The notes under the pieces are model-generated. The model did not search any database, was not told where the DNA came from, and saw only the letters and a list, made by a program, of their open reading frames with translations. From assembly GCA_027491435.1 (NCBI GenBank), contig JAOZFG010000012.1:1-54773 (forward strand): a stretch of DNA of 54,773 bases. The letters run 5' to 3'. Position numbers and translations under genes: made by a program. Shown piece after piece: positions 32,454-40,217 of this stretch (positions within the stretch are counted from its first letter, which is position 1; every line of letters begins with the position of its first letter). The DNA is from Thermoproteota archaeon (GTDB lineage Archaea; Korarchaeota; Korarchaeia; Korarchaeales; Korarchaeaceae).

Positions 32454-33854
32454 TTATGGGTCAGGGATCTCCTTGTAGAGCCTCTCGTACCTCTCTGTGG
32501 CCGCTTTCCTCCATATGCTCTGCATCTTGCTGGCGAACTCCGTGTCCTCCAGGAGCTTGTTGTTTATGGACTTGGCGTACTCCAAGGTGAAGGTGTAGGT
32601 CTTGCCGTCCATCTCCCAGGTTAAAGGCTTGCCCAGCTCATGGGAGAACTTATCGAACTCCTCCTTGGTTATCTTGCCCTTCTTGTAGGCGTTCACCAGC
32701 TTCTGCCAAGCCTTAACCAGGGAGTCGTGGGGGTCGCAGTAAACTGAGTCGAAGTAGTACTTCAGGGAGAAGAGTATCTCGGTGGCCAGCTTCTCGTCGA
32801 AGGGTATGCCTATGTTGTTGACCGTGGCCTTGTAGGCCTCGTAGAGGTCAGGCCTCGCCTTGCCCTCCGGCGTGTTGAACACGTCCTCCCTGACTGGCAT
32901 CCTGTTCACCCTTTTGTCAAGCCAGATCTTCTGTCCCTCCACCGAGAGAACCCACCTTATGAACGCTTGGGCCGCCTCCTTGTGTTTCGAGGTCTTCAAG
33001 AGGGCTATTGGGTCCCCGTTAACTATAGACTCGTTGTAGGGGAGCACGTACTTCACCCCGGGGAATTCTATCTGAGCTCCGTAACCGTAGAAGTCTATCA
33101 TTATGCCTATGGGGACTTCCCCTGTCTCAACAGCGGTTAGAGCCTCTACCGAACCGCCATACGGCCTTCCGTTGGCTGCCATCCTAGCCAAGAGCTCCCA
33201 GCCCTTCTCCCAGCCGAACTTCTGGATGATTATCTGGTATATCCTGGTGTGAGAGGTTGAAGTCAGGGCCCTGGCGTAGGAGATCGCTGGCTTCGGAAGT
33301 ATCTTAGCCAGCTCGGGGCTGGCCAGGTCCTCCCAGTACTTTGGCTCGGGTAATCCGTACTTCTTGAGGAGAGGCTCGTTCACCGAAAAGCCGAACGATG
33401 AGATGGCAGCTGCCACCCACATCAGCTTCCCGTCCTCGTAATGCTTTATCTCAGCCCCCCCTATCTCGTCTGGGAGCTCTTTCACCACTTTAAGGGTTTC
33501 CGGGTCAGTTATAGGCTCTATCAGGCCCTCCCTAATGAGCTGATTGAACAGGGCTGGCCCTCCTCCCCAGGCAACGTCACACTCCTGCTTCCTTATTGTG
33601 TCACGCCACAGGGCGACGTGAGGGCTGAAGAACCTTATGTCCGAGATGTTGTACTTCTTAGCCAGGTCCGTCTTCAGGAACCTCTCAGCGGTGAGCAATT
33701 GGATCTCGCTGGCGTGTCTGGTGATGACCTTGAGAACTATACCCCTCTTCTTGGGGGTGGTCGTCACCTGCTGTGGCTGTTTAGGCATCAAGAGAAGGGC
33801 TACAACTGCTATAGCTAGCGCTACTATGATAAGGGCTAGGACCTTAATGTTCAT
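32454..33854 (-). CDS. Fbp-type (iron/oxyanion-like) ABC substrate-binding protein
   Basis: A 466-aa binding protein with an N-terminal anchor (VLALIIVALAIAVVALLLM), a Thr/Pro/Lys linker, and a family-1/6 type binding domain: VLKVITRHASEIQLL, CDVAWGGGPALFNQLIREGL, APEAFIRWVLS-like C-lobe (HKEAAQAFIRWVLSVEGQKI). The GGGPALF segment is typical of archaeal proteins paired with fused FbpB-type permeases. No permease is adjacent; the one at 23991-25853 is the best local partner, an inference. GAGGTG precedes ATG 33854. Confidence 0.82.
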   Translation of the reverse strand: MNIKVLALIIVALAIAVVALLLMPKQPQQVTTTPKKRGIVLKVITRHASEIQLLTAERFLKTDLAKKYNISDIRFFSPHVALWRDTIRKQECDVAWGGGPALFNQLIREGLIEPITDPETLKVVKELPDEIGGAEIKHYEDGKLMWVAAAISSFGFSVNEPLLKKYGLPEPKYWEDLASPELAKILPKPAISYARALTSTSHTRIYQIIIQKFGWEKGWELLARMAANGRPYGGSVEALTAVETGEVPIGIMIDFYGYGAQIEFPGVKYVLPYNESIVNGDPIALLKTSKHKEAAQAFIRWVLSVEGQKIWLDKRVNRMPVREDVFNTPEGKARPDLYEAYKATVNNIGIPFDEKLATEILFSLKYYFDSVYCDPHDSLVKAWQKLVNAYKKGKITKEEFDKFSHELGKPLTWEMDGKTYTFTLEYAKSINNKLLEDTEFASKMQSIWRKAATERYERLYKEIPDP

Positions 33855-33859
33855 AGCAA

Positions 33860-33878
33860 CACCTCAAAAAGAGAGGTG
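33860..33878 (-). terminator. Intercistronic hairpin with U5
   Basis: The perfect inverted repeat CACCTC / GAGGTG encloses an A5/U5 run between the secreted-protein gene and the binding-protein gene. In the transcript the right arm doubles as the Shine-Dalgarno of the binding-protein gene, so folding could control both termination and translation. Confidence 0.4.
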
Positions 33879-33885
33879 GAGGGGT

Positions 33886-34905
33886 TCATTTCTTCTTCTT
33901 GAGGAAGAAGTAGGCCAAGGCCAGCACTATAACTATAATTACAGCAATTCCAGCCAGCCACTCCATCGGGAGGCCGGCTGACTCGACGGTGGTGCCCCAG
34001 GCGAAGGCGTTCTTCACGAAGGTAGGCCCGTTCAGCTTGACCCCGTGGTACTCGGTCAAGAATATGTTCCTGTCCCCGTAAAGTGACTCTGCAGTCACTA
34101 TAACTTTGCTGTACGAGCTGCCTACTGGTATCTTCTCAGCCGCTGCCTCCACGAAGGAGCCTGTGTCTCCCACTTTGTAGGCCTTGGGATCGACCCCGTC
34201 GTGGCTGACGACCTTCCCCTTGTCACTGCTCCTGTAGAGCCACTGGCAGTTATCGGAGACAACCTCGTCGAAGGGCACGAACTTCCCGTCCTTGTATCCA
34301 GCTAACAAGGCAGGGCCGTGGAACAGGACCTTAGGAGCCCCCTTGGTTATCTCGCCGGCCCATCCCTGGGTGTTGGCCTTGTAGCTTATCACCCTGTATC
34401 CAGCTCCGGCGTTGGATTCTGGGTCCTCCAGGCTGGCGTACTCAACCCTTATGCTGGATCCAATTTTTTCCAGTATCTTGTTAGGCTCCCCGGCCTTAAA
34501 CGAGGTGTCCTTGGGGTTCAGGTAAGGCTCCACGTAATCCGAGTCAGCCCCGATCCAGAGGAACTTCCCGCCCTGCTTGAACCAGTTGGCTATGGCCTCA
34601 ACCTCCTCCGGAGAGAAAACGCTCTTGTAGTCCTTCATCTTGCCTATTACGAGGACGTCGACTCCTTTCAGGGTGTCTGGAGTTATCTTGGTCAGCTCCT
34701 TTACCTCATACCCCCACGCAGTTAGGTTGGCCTCTAGGCTCTTCAGGACAGCCTGCCACTTCTTGCTGTCGATGTCCTTCACCCTGCCAGGCGTTAGGTC
34801 AAAGGCTACGACCTTTTTCTTCTGAGCGGACACGGGTAAGGTGCTAAAAACTCCGATGGCAAGGGTTAGGACCAGAAGTAGGGAAAGTAATGCGACCCTC
34901 TTCAT
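33886..34905 (-). CDS. Secreted membrane-anchored protein with GATase/DUF4350-like domain
   Basis: A 339-aa protein with a cleavable-type signal (VALLSLLLVLTLAIGVFSTL, then VSAQ), a Rossmann-like body (GVDVLVIGKMKDYKSVFSPE, then EVEAIANWFKQGGKFLWIGA, residues about 84-120), and a C-terminal transmembrane helix with a Lys tail (WLAGIAVIIVIVLALAYFFL, KKKK). The body resembles the class I glutamine amidotransferase-like domains found in DUF4350/GldG-type surface proteins of ABC systems. It faces outward and is just upstream of the Fbp-type binding-protein gene, separated by a hairpin. Specific function unknown. TATA-like AATTTATTTA is near 34932-34941. Confidence 0.65.
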   Translation of the reverse strand: MKRVALLSLLLVLTLAIGVFSTLPVSAQKKKVVAFDLTPGRVKDIDSKKWQAVLKSLEANLTAWGYEVKELTKITPDTLKGVDVLVIGKMKDYKSVFSPEEVEAIANWFKQGGKFLWIGADSDYVEPYLNPKDTSFKAGEPNKILEKIGSSIRVEYASLEDPESNAGAGYRVISYKANTQGWAGEITKGAPKVLFHGPALLAGYKDGKFVPFDEVVSDNCQWLYRSSDKGKVVSHDGVDPKAYKVGDTGSFVEAAAEKIPVGSSYSKVIVTAESLYGDRNIFLTEYHGVKLNGPTFVKNAFAWGTTVESAGLPMEWLAGIAVIIVIVLALAYFFLKKKK

Positions 34906-35108
34906 GGTACCACTATGCCTTACATCAAGTGAACTAAATAAATTGTGCCACTGCCGTTGCAGCTGTCATATAAAGAGGGTTAACTGACGACGTGAAATAG
35001 GCCAGCAAACCTGCTGCTTCGGTAAAAACACATAAATATTTTCCGGAAAACTAGGATCGGCTCCATAACTAAAATATTTGAACTCAAGGAGATTGGGCGG
35101 CGCCAAGG

Positions 35109-35116
35109 GTTATAAC
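35109..35116 (+). promoter_or_regulatory. TATA element setting the DUF763 start
   Basis: GTTATAAC lies 22-29 bases before GTG 35138. A longer in-frame extension to TTG 35078 would place this TATA inside the gene, so the GTG is preferred. Confidence 0.5.
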
Positions 35117-35137
35117 TGGACTTTCCTCTTAACTCAT

Positions 35138-36133
35138 GTGAGGGTGGGTAAGGCAGATCTGCCCCTTCACAGCGGCAAGGCCCCCAGGTGGCTCTTCGTT
35201 AGGATGAAGAGGCTCGCCAAGGTGATAGTTAGGAGAGCGGTAGAGGAGCACGGGAAGAGGGGCTTTCTTGAGAGGGTCTCCGACCCAATATGGTTCCAGT
35301 CCCTGGGCTCCTTATTGGGCTACGACTGGCACTCCTCAGGGGTTACTACAGTTCTGACTGCCGTCTTAAGGGAGGTTACAGGCGAAGTCGGGGTTTACGT
35401 TGTGGGCGGAAAGGGGAAGGCCTCCAGGAGCGTTCCCCAGCAACTGGCCGAGCTGGAGGTCCCCAAGGTTGAGGAGCTGGTGAAGGCCAGCAGGTTGGCT
35501 GCCAAGGTGGACAACTCGGCGCTCCAGGACGGCTACCAGCTCTATCATCACGCCATGTTCGTGACCGAGGACGGGGATTGGGCCATAGTTCAGCAGGGGA
35601 TGAACGTGCAGGTCAAGTCGGCCAGGCGCTACCACTGGCTCAGCTTCGCCTTTGAGAGCTTTGTTGTGGAGCCCCACACGGGGATAATAAGCGGGAAGAC
35701 GGGCAAGGTGTTGAACCTAGTAGCTAGAGAGAGCGAGGGCGTGAGAAGGGCGTCAGTCGACCTGGTGAAGGAGGGCGTTCCCAGGCTCCAGAGAATGTAT
35801 AGGGAGCTCAAAATGCCCTGGAGAATAGATTGGGAGGCCGTTAAGAGGGCCTACGAGCTGGACCCTGAGAACTACGAGGAGCTACTAATGGTTAGAGGGA
35901 TAGGGGGTAAGGCCTTGAGGGCCTTGGCCCTGATCGCTGAAGTGGTCTACGGGGAGAGGGCCAGCGTCAAGGACCCGGCCAAGTACTCCTTCGCCTTCGG
36001 AGGGAAGGACGGGGTCCCCTACCCGGTAGACCTCAAGCTAATGGACGAGGTGACCTCCTACCTAGAGGGGGTTGACCTGGAGAGGTTCCTCATTCCTGCT
36101 GGGAGACGGTCAGGTAGATCCCCAACAAGGTAA
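35138..36133 (+). CDS. DUF763 family protein
   Basis: A 331-aa protein of the DUF763 family. It begins VGKADLPLHSGKAPRWLF with GTG 35138, matching the family N-terminus. The hallmark FLERVSDPIWFQSLGSLLGY and DWHSSGVTTVLTAVLRE follow, then VGGKGKASRSVP, LYHHAMFVTEDGDWAIVQQG and NVQVKSARRYHWLS. A helix-hairpin-helix-like segment (LLMVRGIGGKALRALALIAE, about 265-285) suggests nucleic-acid binding. Function is not established; a nuclease/DNA-repair role is often suspected. Its 3' end overlaps the convergent EamA gene by 44 bases. Confidence 0.85.
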   Translation: MRVGKADLPLHSGKAPRWLFVRMKRLAKVIVRRAVEEHGKRGFLERVSDPIWFQSLGSLLGYDWHSSGVTTVLTAVLREVTGEVGVYVVGGKGKASRSVPQQLAELEVPKVEELVKASRLAAKVDNSALQDGYQLYHHAMFVTEDGDWAIVQQGMNVQVKSARRYHWLSFAFESFVVEPHTGIISGKTGKVLNLVARESEGVRRASVDLVKEGVPRLQRMYRELKMPWRIDWEAVKRAYELDPENYEELLMVRGIGGKALRALALIAEVVYGERASVKDPAKYSFAFGGKDGVPYPVDLKLMDEVTSYLEGVDLERFLIPAGRRSGRSPTR

Positions 36134-36962
36134 TGGCCCCTCCCACCACAGTGCTAAGCTTTGGAAGCTCCCCCAGCACTAAAGCGGCCAGGATGCTTGC
36201 TCCAATAGGTTCTCCCAGTATGGAGACGCTCACTATAGATGTCTTGAGGTACTTGAGGGCGTAGTTGTAGGAGTTGTGCCCCAATCCGGTGGGGAATAGG
36301 GCTAAGGCCAGGAAGATGGCGTACTCCCTCAAGGGGTAGCCTGTCAGGCGCACGCCCCAGAGATGGGCTGTGGCAAGTAGGAGCAACCCCGAGAACCCGT
36401 AGACAAAGGTCGTGTAGGGGCCAAGGCCCAGCTTCCTCCTGAGCCTCCTACCGGCCACCAGGTAAATGGCTAGGCTCACAGACCCTATGAAGGCAAGGAA
36501 GTCCCCAAGAAGGTTAAGCTCAAGGGAAGAGTGCCCCAAAGCTATTATGAAGGCCCCTAGGAGGGCCATCGCTATTCCTACAAGCTCTCTGAGGTTGGTC
36601 CCCTCCTTAAGGAAGGCCCAAGATATGAGGACCACGAAGATGGGGGAGGAGTCCACTATAACCGTGCTGGCAGCGACCGACGTGTAGAAAAGGCTAGTGG
36701 TCCATGAGCCGAAGTGCAGGGCTAAGGCCACGCCCGATACCAGGAGGGTCCACAGCTCCCTGTTGCTCAGGCCCCTCAACTCTCCCAGAGATCTGAGGGA
36801 GAGGAGTCCCATAATAACAGAAGAGAAGACCATCCTGTAGCCGGCTATGACGAAAGGATGGCTTGAGGACAGCCTTATCAGTATGCTGGCCGTTGAAACG
36901 GCTGCAATTCCCAGCCCCAAAGCTAGCTTAGGGTTTATTGGTGCCTCCTCACTTCCCGACAT
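36090..36962 (-). CDS. EamA-type DMT transporter
   Basis: A 290-aa protein with ten hydrophobic helices forming two EamA repeats (LALGLGIAAVSTASILIRLS, then ASTVIVDSSPIFVVLISWAF LKEG in repeat 1; TGLGHNSYNYALKYLKTSIV, then LGEPIGASILAALVLGE in repeat 2). Drug/metabolite transporter family; substrate unknown. It lies downstream of, and 18 bases from, the possible nuclease gene on the same strand. Confidence 0.85.
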   Translation of the reverse strand: MSGSEEAPINPKLALGLGIAAVSTASILIRLSSSHPFVIAGYRMVFSSVIMGLLSLRSLGELRGLSNRELWTLLVSGVALALHFGSWTTSLFYTSVAASTVIVDSSPIFVVLISWAFLKEGTNLRELVGIAMALLGAFIIALGHSSLELNLLGDFLAFIGSVSLAIYLVAGRRLRRKLGLGPYTTFVYGFSGLLLLATAHLWGVRLTGYPLREYAIFLALALFPTGLGHNSYNYALKYLKTSIVSVSILGEPIGASILAALVLGELPKLSTVVGGAITLLGIYLTVSQQE

Positions 36963-36980
36963 CGGTGGAAGCGACCTGGA

Positions 36981-37847
36981 TTACTTATATAGCCTCCTGA
37001 AGGACTTTAGGATCTCCTCTATGCCCTTGCCCTTAACCAACCTCAGGAGGTCGCTCCTTCTAATAGCTCCCCCATTTAGGTTCAGCTCGAGCGATCCAGG
37101 AAAGGCGAAGCCGCAGCCGTTACCGAACCTGCAGGTCATAAGGTCCCAGTCATGCTCCCTGAATTTGCACGGCAGGTCTAGCTCGCTCACCAGGTTTGCT
37201 AGGGCTTCCCTCCCACCCCCACCCGGGAAGGAGGACCTTAGCCTAAGGTGAAGCGCGCCTCCCCTCTTAGTCACCATCAGGCTGGACGGCACCGGCCCCT
37301 CCTGGTAAAGGAAGTACTTGCCCTCCCTCCACCCTGAGACCCTGGGAGTCCACGTGACGAAGTTGAGCTCGAAGTTCAGGGGGTCGTTCACCCCTTCCCT
37401 GGTAATGGACCTGCTAAAGGCCTCGAAATCCGGGATTAGCAGGACGAACGCCCTGAGATTTCCCTTCCTCCCGGTGAGTATGAGTTGGTCTATTGCCTCA
37501 TCCAGCTTGCTCTTCAGCCTGTGCCTCCTGAGGACGAACTTCACCTCAACGGTCAGGTCCCCTATCACCAGGTCCGGGGTCGGGACTTCCTTCAGTGGAG
37601 GGGAGACCAGCTTCCAGTAGTCGGGCTCCTCCACCTTAGCGTAGTAGGCCAAGAAAGTGCCCGTCGCTATATCTGAGAGCGTCATCCTCCCCATCCTCTT
37701 TACGGGGAAGCACCTCTTGCACCTGTCGAAGGTGGATGGGTGGGCGGGCCCCATCTTATGGGAGTCCCCGTAGAAGGTTCCTAGGGCTAGTATCTCGTCC
37801 TCGTCAAGCCGGTAAAGCCCGTCGTTGACCTTCAGCGTAACGACCAT
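36981..37847 (-). CDS. Uncharacterised protein with possible PD-(D/E)XK nuclease core
   Basis: A 288-aa protein I cannot assign to a named family. Residues about 90-110 read TPDLVIGDLTVEVKFVLRRH. This PD-x(n)-E-V-K on a beta hairpin is the signature of PD-(D/E)XK nucleases, followed by a helix (LDEAIDQLILTGRKGNLRAF) and a strand (VLLIPDF). Cys pairs occur near the N-terminus (DRCKRCFPVKRM) and near the C-terminus (LPCKFREHDWDLMTCRFGNGC), suggesting metal binding. It may be a nuclease, but catalytic function is inferred from the motif only. No defence genes adjoin it directly. Confidence 0.55.
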   Translation of the reverse strand: MVVTLKVNDGLYRLDEDEILALGTFYGDSHKMGPAHPSTFDRCKRCFPVKRMGRMTLSDIATGTFLAYYAKVEEPDYWKLVSPPLKEVPTPDLVIGDLTVEVKFVLRRHRLKSKLDEAIDQLILTGRKGNLRAFVLLIPDFEAFSRSITREGVNDPLNFELNFVTWTPRVSGWREGKYFLYQEGPVPSSLMVTKRGGALHLRLRSSFPGGGGREALANLVSELDLPCKFREHDWDLMTCRFGNGCGFAFPGSLELNLNGGAIRRSDLLRLVKGKGIEEILKSFRRLYK

Positions 37848-37883
37848 TTCACTTTATTAAGGGGATCCTCCATATTAAATGGT

Positions 37884-38606
37884 GTGAGGTACCCCCCTCC
37901 CCTCAGGTCGTTGCTTATAGCTGGAGCGATGGTCGCCTTAACGGTTATTCTGGTGTACATGGGAGAGTACAGGGGTCAGGCGATGAGGCAGAGCTCGGGC
38001 GAGGAGGTCAAGTTACCCTCTCCCAGAACTGAGGGGGGTATGTCAGTGGAGGAGGCCATCCTGAGGAGGAGGTCCATCAGGGACTACAAGAGGGAGCCCC
38101 TGACCCTTGAAGAGGTGTCCCAGTTGCTTTGGGCGGCCCAGGGAATAACTTCAAGGAGGGGCTTCAGGTCGTCCCCCAGCGCCGGCGCTACCTACCCAAT
38201 GGTGATCTTCCTGGCAGTGAAGGAGGGCGGGGTCATCGGTTTGGAGGCGGGGATTTACAGGTACGACCCCTGGAACCACTCCCTCACCGTGATTTCCAGG
38301 GGAGATCCCTCTTTCCAGCTTTACAGGGCCTGTCTTGATCAGGAGTGGGTGAGGTCAGCTCCCGTTAACGTGCTCCTATTCGCGAACTTCACCAGGACCA
38401 CCAGCTGGTATGGGGAGAGGGGGGTCAGGTACGTTTACATGGAAGCCGGACACATAGGACAGAACATATACTTACAGGCAACTGCCTTAAGGCTGGGCAC
38501 CGTGGCCGTAGGCGCTTTTTACGACGAACAACTCCAGGAGATTGTGGGCATGGAGCTAGACCCCCTGTACGTGTTCCCAGTTGGGAGGCCTTTAAATGAG
38601 CCATAA
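37884..38606 (+). CDS. Membrane-anchored SagB/ThcOx-type nitroreductase-family oxidoreductase
   Basis: A 240-aa protein with an N-terminal anchor (LRSLLIAGAMVALTVILVYM) and a nitroreductase-fold domain of the SagB type: VEEAILRRRSIRDYKREPLT, VSQLLWAAQGITSRRGFRSS, PSAGATYPMVIFL, and EAGHIGQNIYLQATALRLGT. FMN-dependent SagB enzymes oxidise azolines in peptide natural products; stand-alone archaeal members have unknown substrates. No YcaO partner is in the window. GTG 37884 follows a CTTTATTAAG element by about 25 bases. It overlaps the next small membrane gene by 11 bases. Confidence 0.85.
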   Translation: MRYPPPLRSLLIAGAMVALTVILVYMGEYRGQAMRQSSGEEVKLPSPRTEGGMSVEEAILRRRSIRDYKREPLTLEEVSQLLWAAQGITSRRGFRSSPSAGATYPMVIFLAVKEGGVIGLEAGIYRYDPWNHSLTVISRGDPSFQLYRACLDQEWVRSAPVNVLLFANFTRTTSWYGERGVRYVYMEAGHIGQNIYLQATALRLGTVAVGAFYDEQLQEIVGMELDPLYVFPVGRPLNEP

Positions 38607-38784
38607 CTGGTTGGCGACCCTTTCCATGTACTACGGAGCCCTGGTAATAGTGACAGGCTTAATACTCTACTTCTCCCCAAAGATAAGGAGGAAGAGGTTC
38701 CTGAGCTACGTGAGGCTAGTCCACTTGGTAGGGGGGATACTCACAGGTATTTTAGCGCTGTTGACCTACCTCTCAGCCCCTTAG
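38596..38784 (+). CDS. Two-helix small membrane protein
   Basis: A 62-aa protein with two membrane helices (MYYGALVIVTGLILYF and VHLVGGILTGILALLTYLSA) separated by a basic loop (PKIRRKRFLSYVR). It overlaps the SagB-type gene by 11 bases and would be its membrane partner, for example a heme- or quinone-side subunit (two His only, at the N-terminus and in VHL). Function unknown. Confidence 0.65.
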   Translation: MSHNWLATLSMYYGALVIVTGLILYFSPKIRRKRFLSYVRLVHLVGGILTGILALLTYLSAP

Positions 38785-39683
38785 TAGTAGGACACCATGT
38801 ACTTTGAGATCGTATCAGTGAGGATCTCCTTAGCCCTATCGTAGCTCTTACTCCTCACCAGCCTGTTTAGCACGTCTGAGAGGAGGGCCCTAACCTGGCT
38901 CTCTGGAGCCCTCCTAGGTATGACAGCTGCCGCTAGAAGGCCCGTGTTAGACACTATAACTATCTTCTTGTCCTGCATCTCTATAGACGTGGGTATGTCC
39001 TCCATGGACTCTTTGACGAAGTCCTTCGCCAGGGACAGGAAGGCGCTCAAAGTGACGCTCCTGCTGTTGGCCGGGCTCCTTATCAGGGGCCTGCCCTTAT
39101 CGTCAATTATGATTATGTCCTCTATCTTCACAGGGGTTAAGATCCTCTCTCCGGTGAGCTTCTCGTAGAGCCATCCGAAGGCCTCATATAGACCGAATCC
39201 TGTCAGACCACTAGTCCATACGACCTGCCAGGGCCTATCCCCTAGCTTGTAGGGCTCGAGGAAGTCTATTATTTCACCGGGGGTGGCCGCGTTCTCTAGA
39301 TCAGCCTTGTTGGCCAGTATGAGCACGGGCACCTTCCTCCTGACCATAGACACAACCTTCCAGAACTCCTGCTTAGCTTCAAGGAACCTGGACCTATCAG
39401 CGGCGTCTATGACGAAGATTATAGCGTCAGCCCTCTCAGCGTATTCCACCCACATCTTCCTGAAGGCCTTCTGGCCTCCCAGGTCCCACACCTTCAGCTC
39501 CAGGTTTCTAACTGAAAACCTCTCGTAATTGGCTCCCATAGTGGGAATGGTGACTCCCGGATCTCCAGACCTCAAGTAGTTTAATATGGTTGTCTTTCCA
39601 GCCTTATCGAGCCCCAGCATGACGATTGTGACTGAGTTTTTGAAGCCCAGGAATAGCTTGATCAATTTTTTGGCCCAGGACAA
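38781..39683 (-). CDS. Arf/Sar-type small GTPase with C-terminal longin/roadblock-like domain
   Basis: A 300-aa protein. Residues 1-15 (SWAKKLIKLFLGFK) form a plausible amphipathic membrane helix like the Arf N-terminus. The G domain has G1 GLDKAGKT (24-31), switch I TIPTMGANYE with T48, G3 WDLGGQ (66-71), G4 NKAD (125-128) and G5 WTSGLTGFGLYEAFGWLYE, all close to eukaryotic Arf rather than bacterial or Rab/Ras patterns. Residues about 187-290 add an alpha/beta domain (IEDIIIIDDKGRPLIRSP, LSAFLSLAKDFVKESM, KKIVIVSNTGLLAAAVIP) resembling longin or roadblock folds. The role is probably as a GTP switch on membranes; partners are unknown. The TTG 39683 start follows a TATA-like AAATATAAG. The neighbouring upstream gene may encode a partner. 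Confidence 0.82.
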   Translation of the reverse strand: MSWAKKLIKLFLGFKNSVTIVMLGLDKAGKTTILNYLRSGDPGVTIPTMGANYERFSVRNLELKVWDLGGQKAFRKMWVEYAERADAIIFVIDAADRSRFLEAKQEFWKVVSMVRRKVPVLILANKADLENAATPGEIIDFLEPYKLGDRPWQVVWTSGLTGFGLYEAFGWLYEKLTGERILTPVKIEDIIIIDDKGRPLIRSPANSRSVTLSAFLSLAKDFVKESMEDIPTSIEMQDKKIVIVSNTGLLAAAVIPRRAPESQVRALLSDVLNRLVRSKSYDRAKEILTDTISKYMVSYY

Positions 39684-39794
39684 CCTTAACCCCCGCTTAC
39701 TAATATTTCTGACTTATATTTTAGCGTTGTCATTTATATGCGTTTTCCGAGAGATTCGACTCTACGAGGCTTTAAATAATGATGAGCTGCTAGT

Positions 39795-40211
39795 TTACAG
39801 CATTCTGTAGATTTCTGGCATCTCCCTTACTATTTCCGCTAATTTGAGGGAGTATTCCCCACCGTTGACCCTCTTAACTAATTCTTTTATTTTGTTTCTC
39901 ACTTTCAGGTTTATAGAGCCTTTTGAAGCAACACCTAGACTCATAACCATATTTCTGGTAGACCTCCTTAGGGTAAATGTTGCCGTGAATACTTCAAAAT
40001 CTCCTATCCTAAAGGAAACGTATTCGCCCCCTCCAGCGCTCATCGTGAAAGAACCTAAGCTTATTTTTTCTTTAATCTCCTCATTTAAAACTTCGTCCGG
40101 GAGCTTCATAACTATCTCAGGTCCATCAGTGCTCAGCGTAGCTAAGAAGACAAAGCCCTTATCGACATTATCTCCCTTCCTTTGCCTTGAGAGGGTGTCG
40201 CTAGCTCCCAT
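39795..40211 (-). CDS. Small longin/roadblock-like alpha/beta protein next to the GTPase
   Basis: A 138-aa protein with alternating strands and helices: GFVFLATLSTDGPEIVMKLP, KEKISLGSFTMSAGGGEYVS, FRIGDFEVFTATFTLRRSTR and a long C-terminal helix (KVRNKIKELVKRVNGGEYSL). The opening strand-turn-strand, the five-strand order and the final helix fit longin or roadblock modules, which regulate small GTPases, but sequence alone is weak evidence. The start is ATG 40211, about 20-28 bases after GTTATAAAAG (40231-40240), so probably leaderless. It lies 111 bases upstream of the Arf-like gene on the same strand. Confidence 0.55.
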   Translation of the reverse strand: MGASDTLSRQRKGDNVDKGFVFLATLSTDGPEIVMKLPDEVLNEEIKEKISLGSFTMSAGGGEYVSFRIGDFEVFTATFTLRRSTRNMVMSLGVASKGSINLKVRNKIKELVKRVNGGEYSLKLAEIVREMPEIYRML

Positions 40212-40217
40212 GATCAA

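Noticed and set aside
34318-34725. Long plus-strand frames opposite ABC binding-protein and secreted-protein genes
   Set aside because: They are antisense shadows created by GC-rich codon bias; the opposite strand carries clear domain matches.
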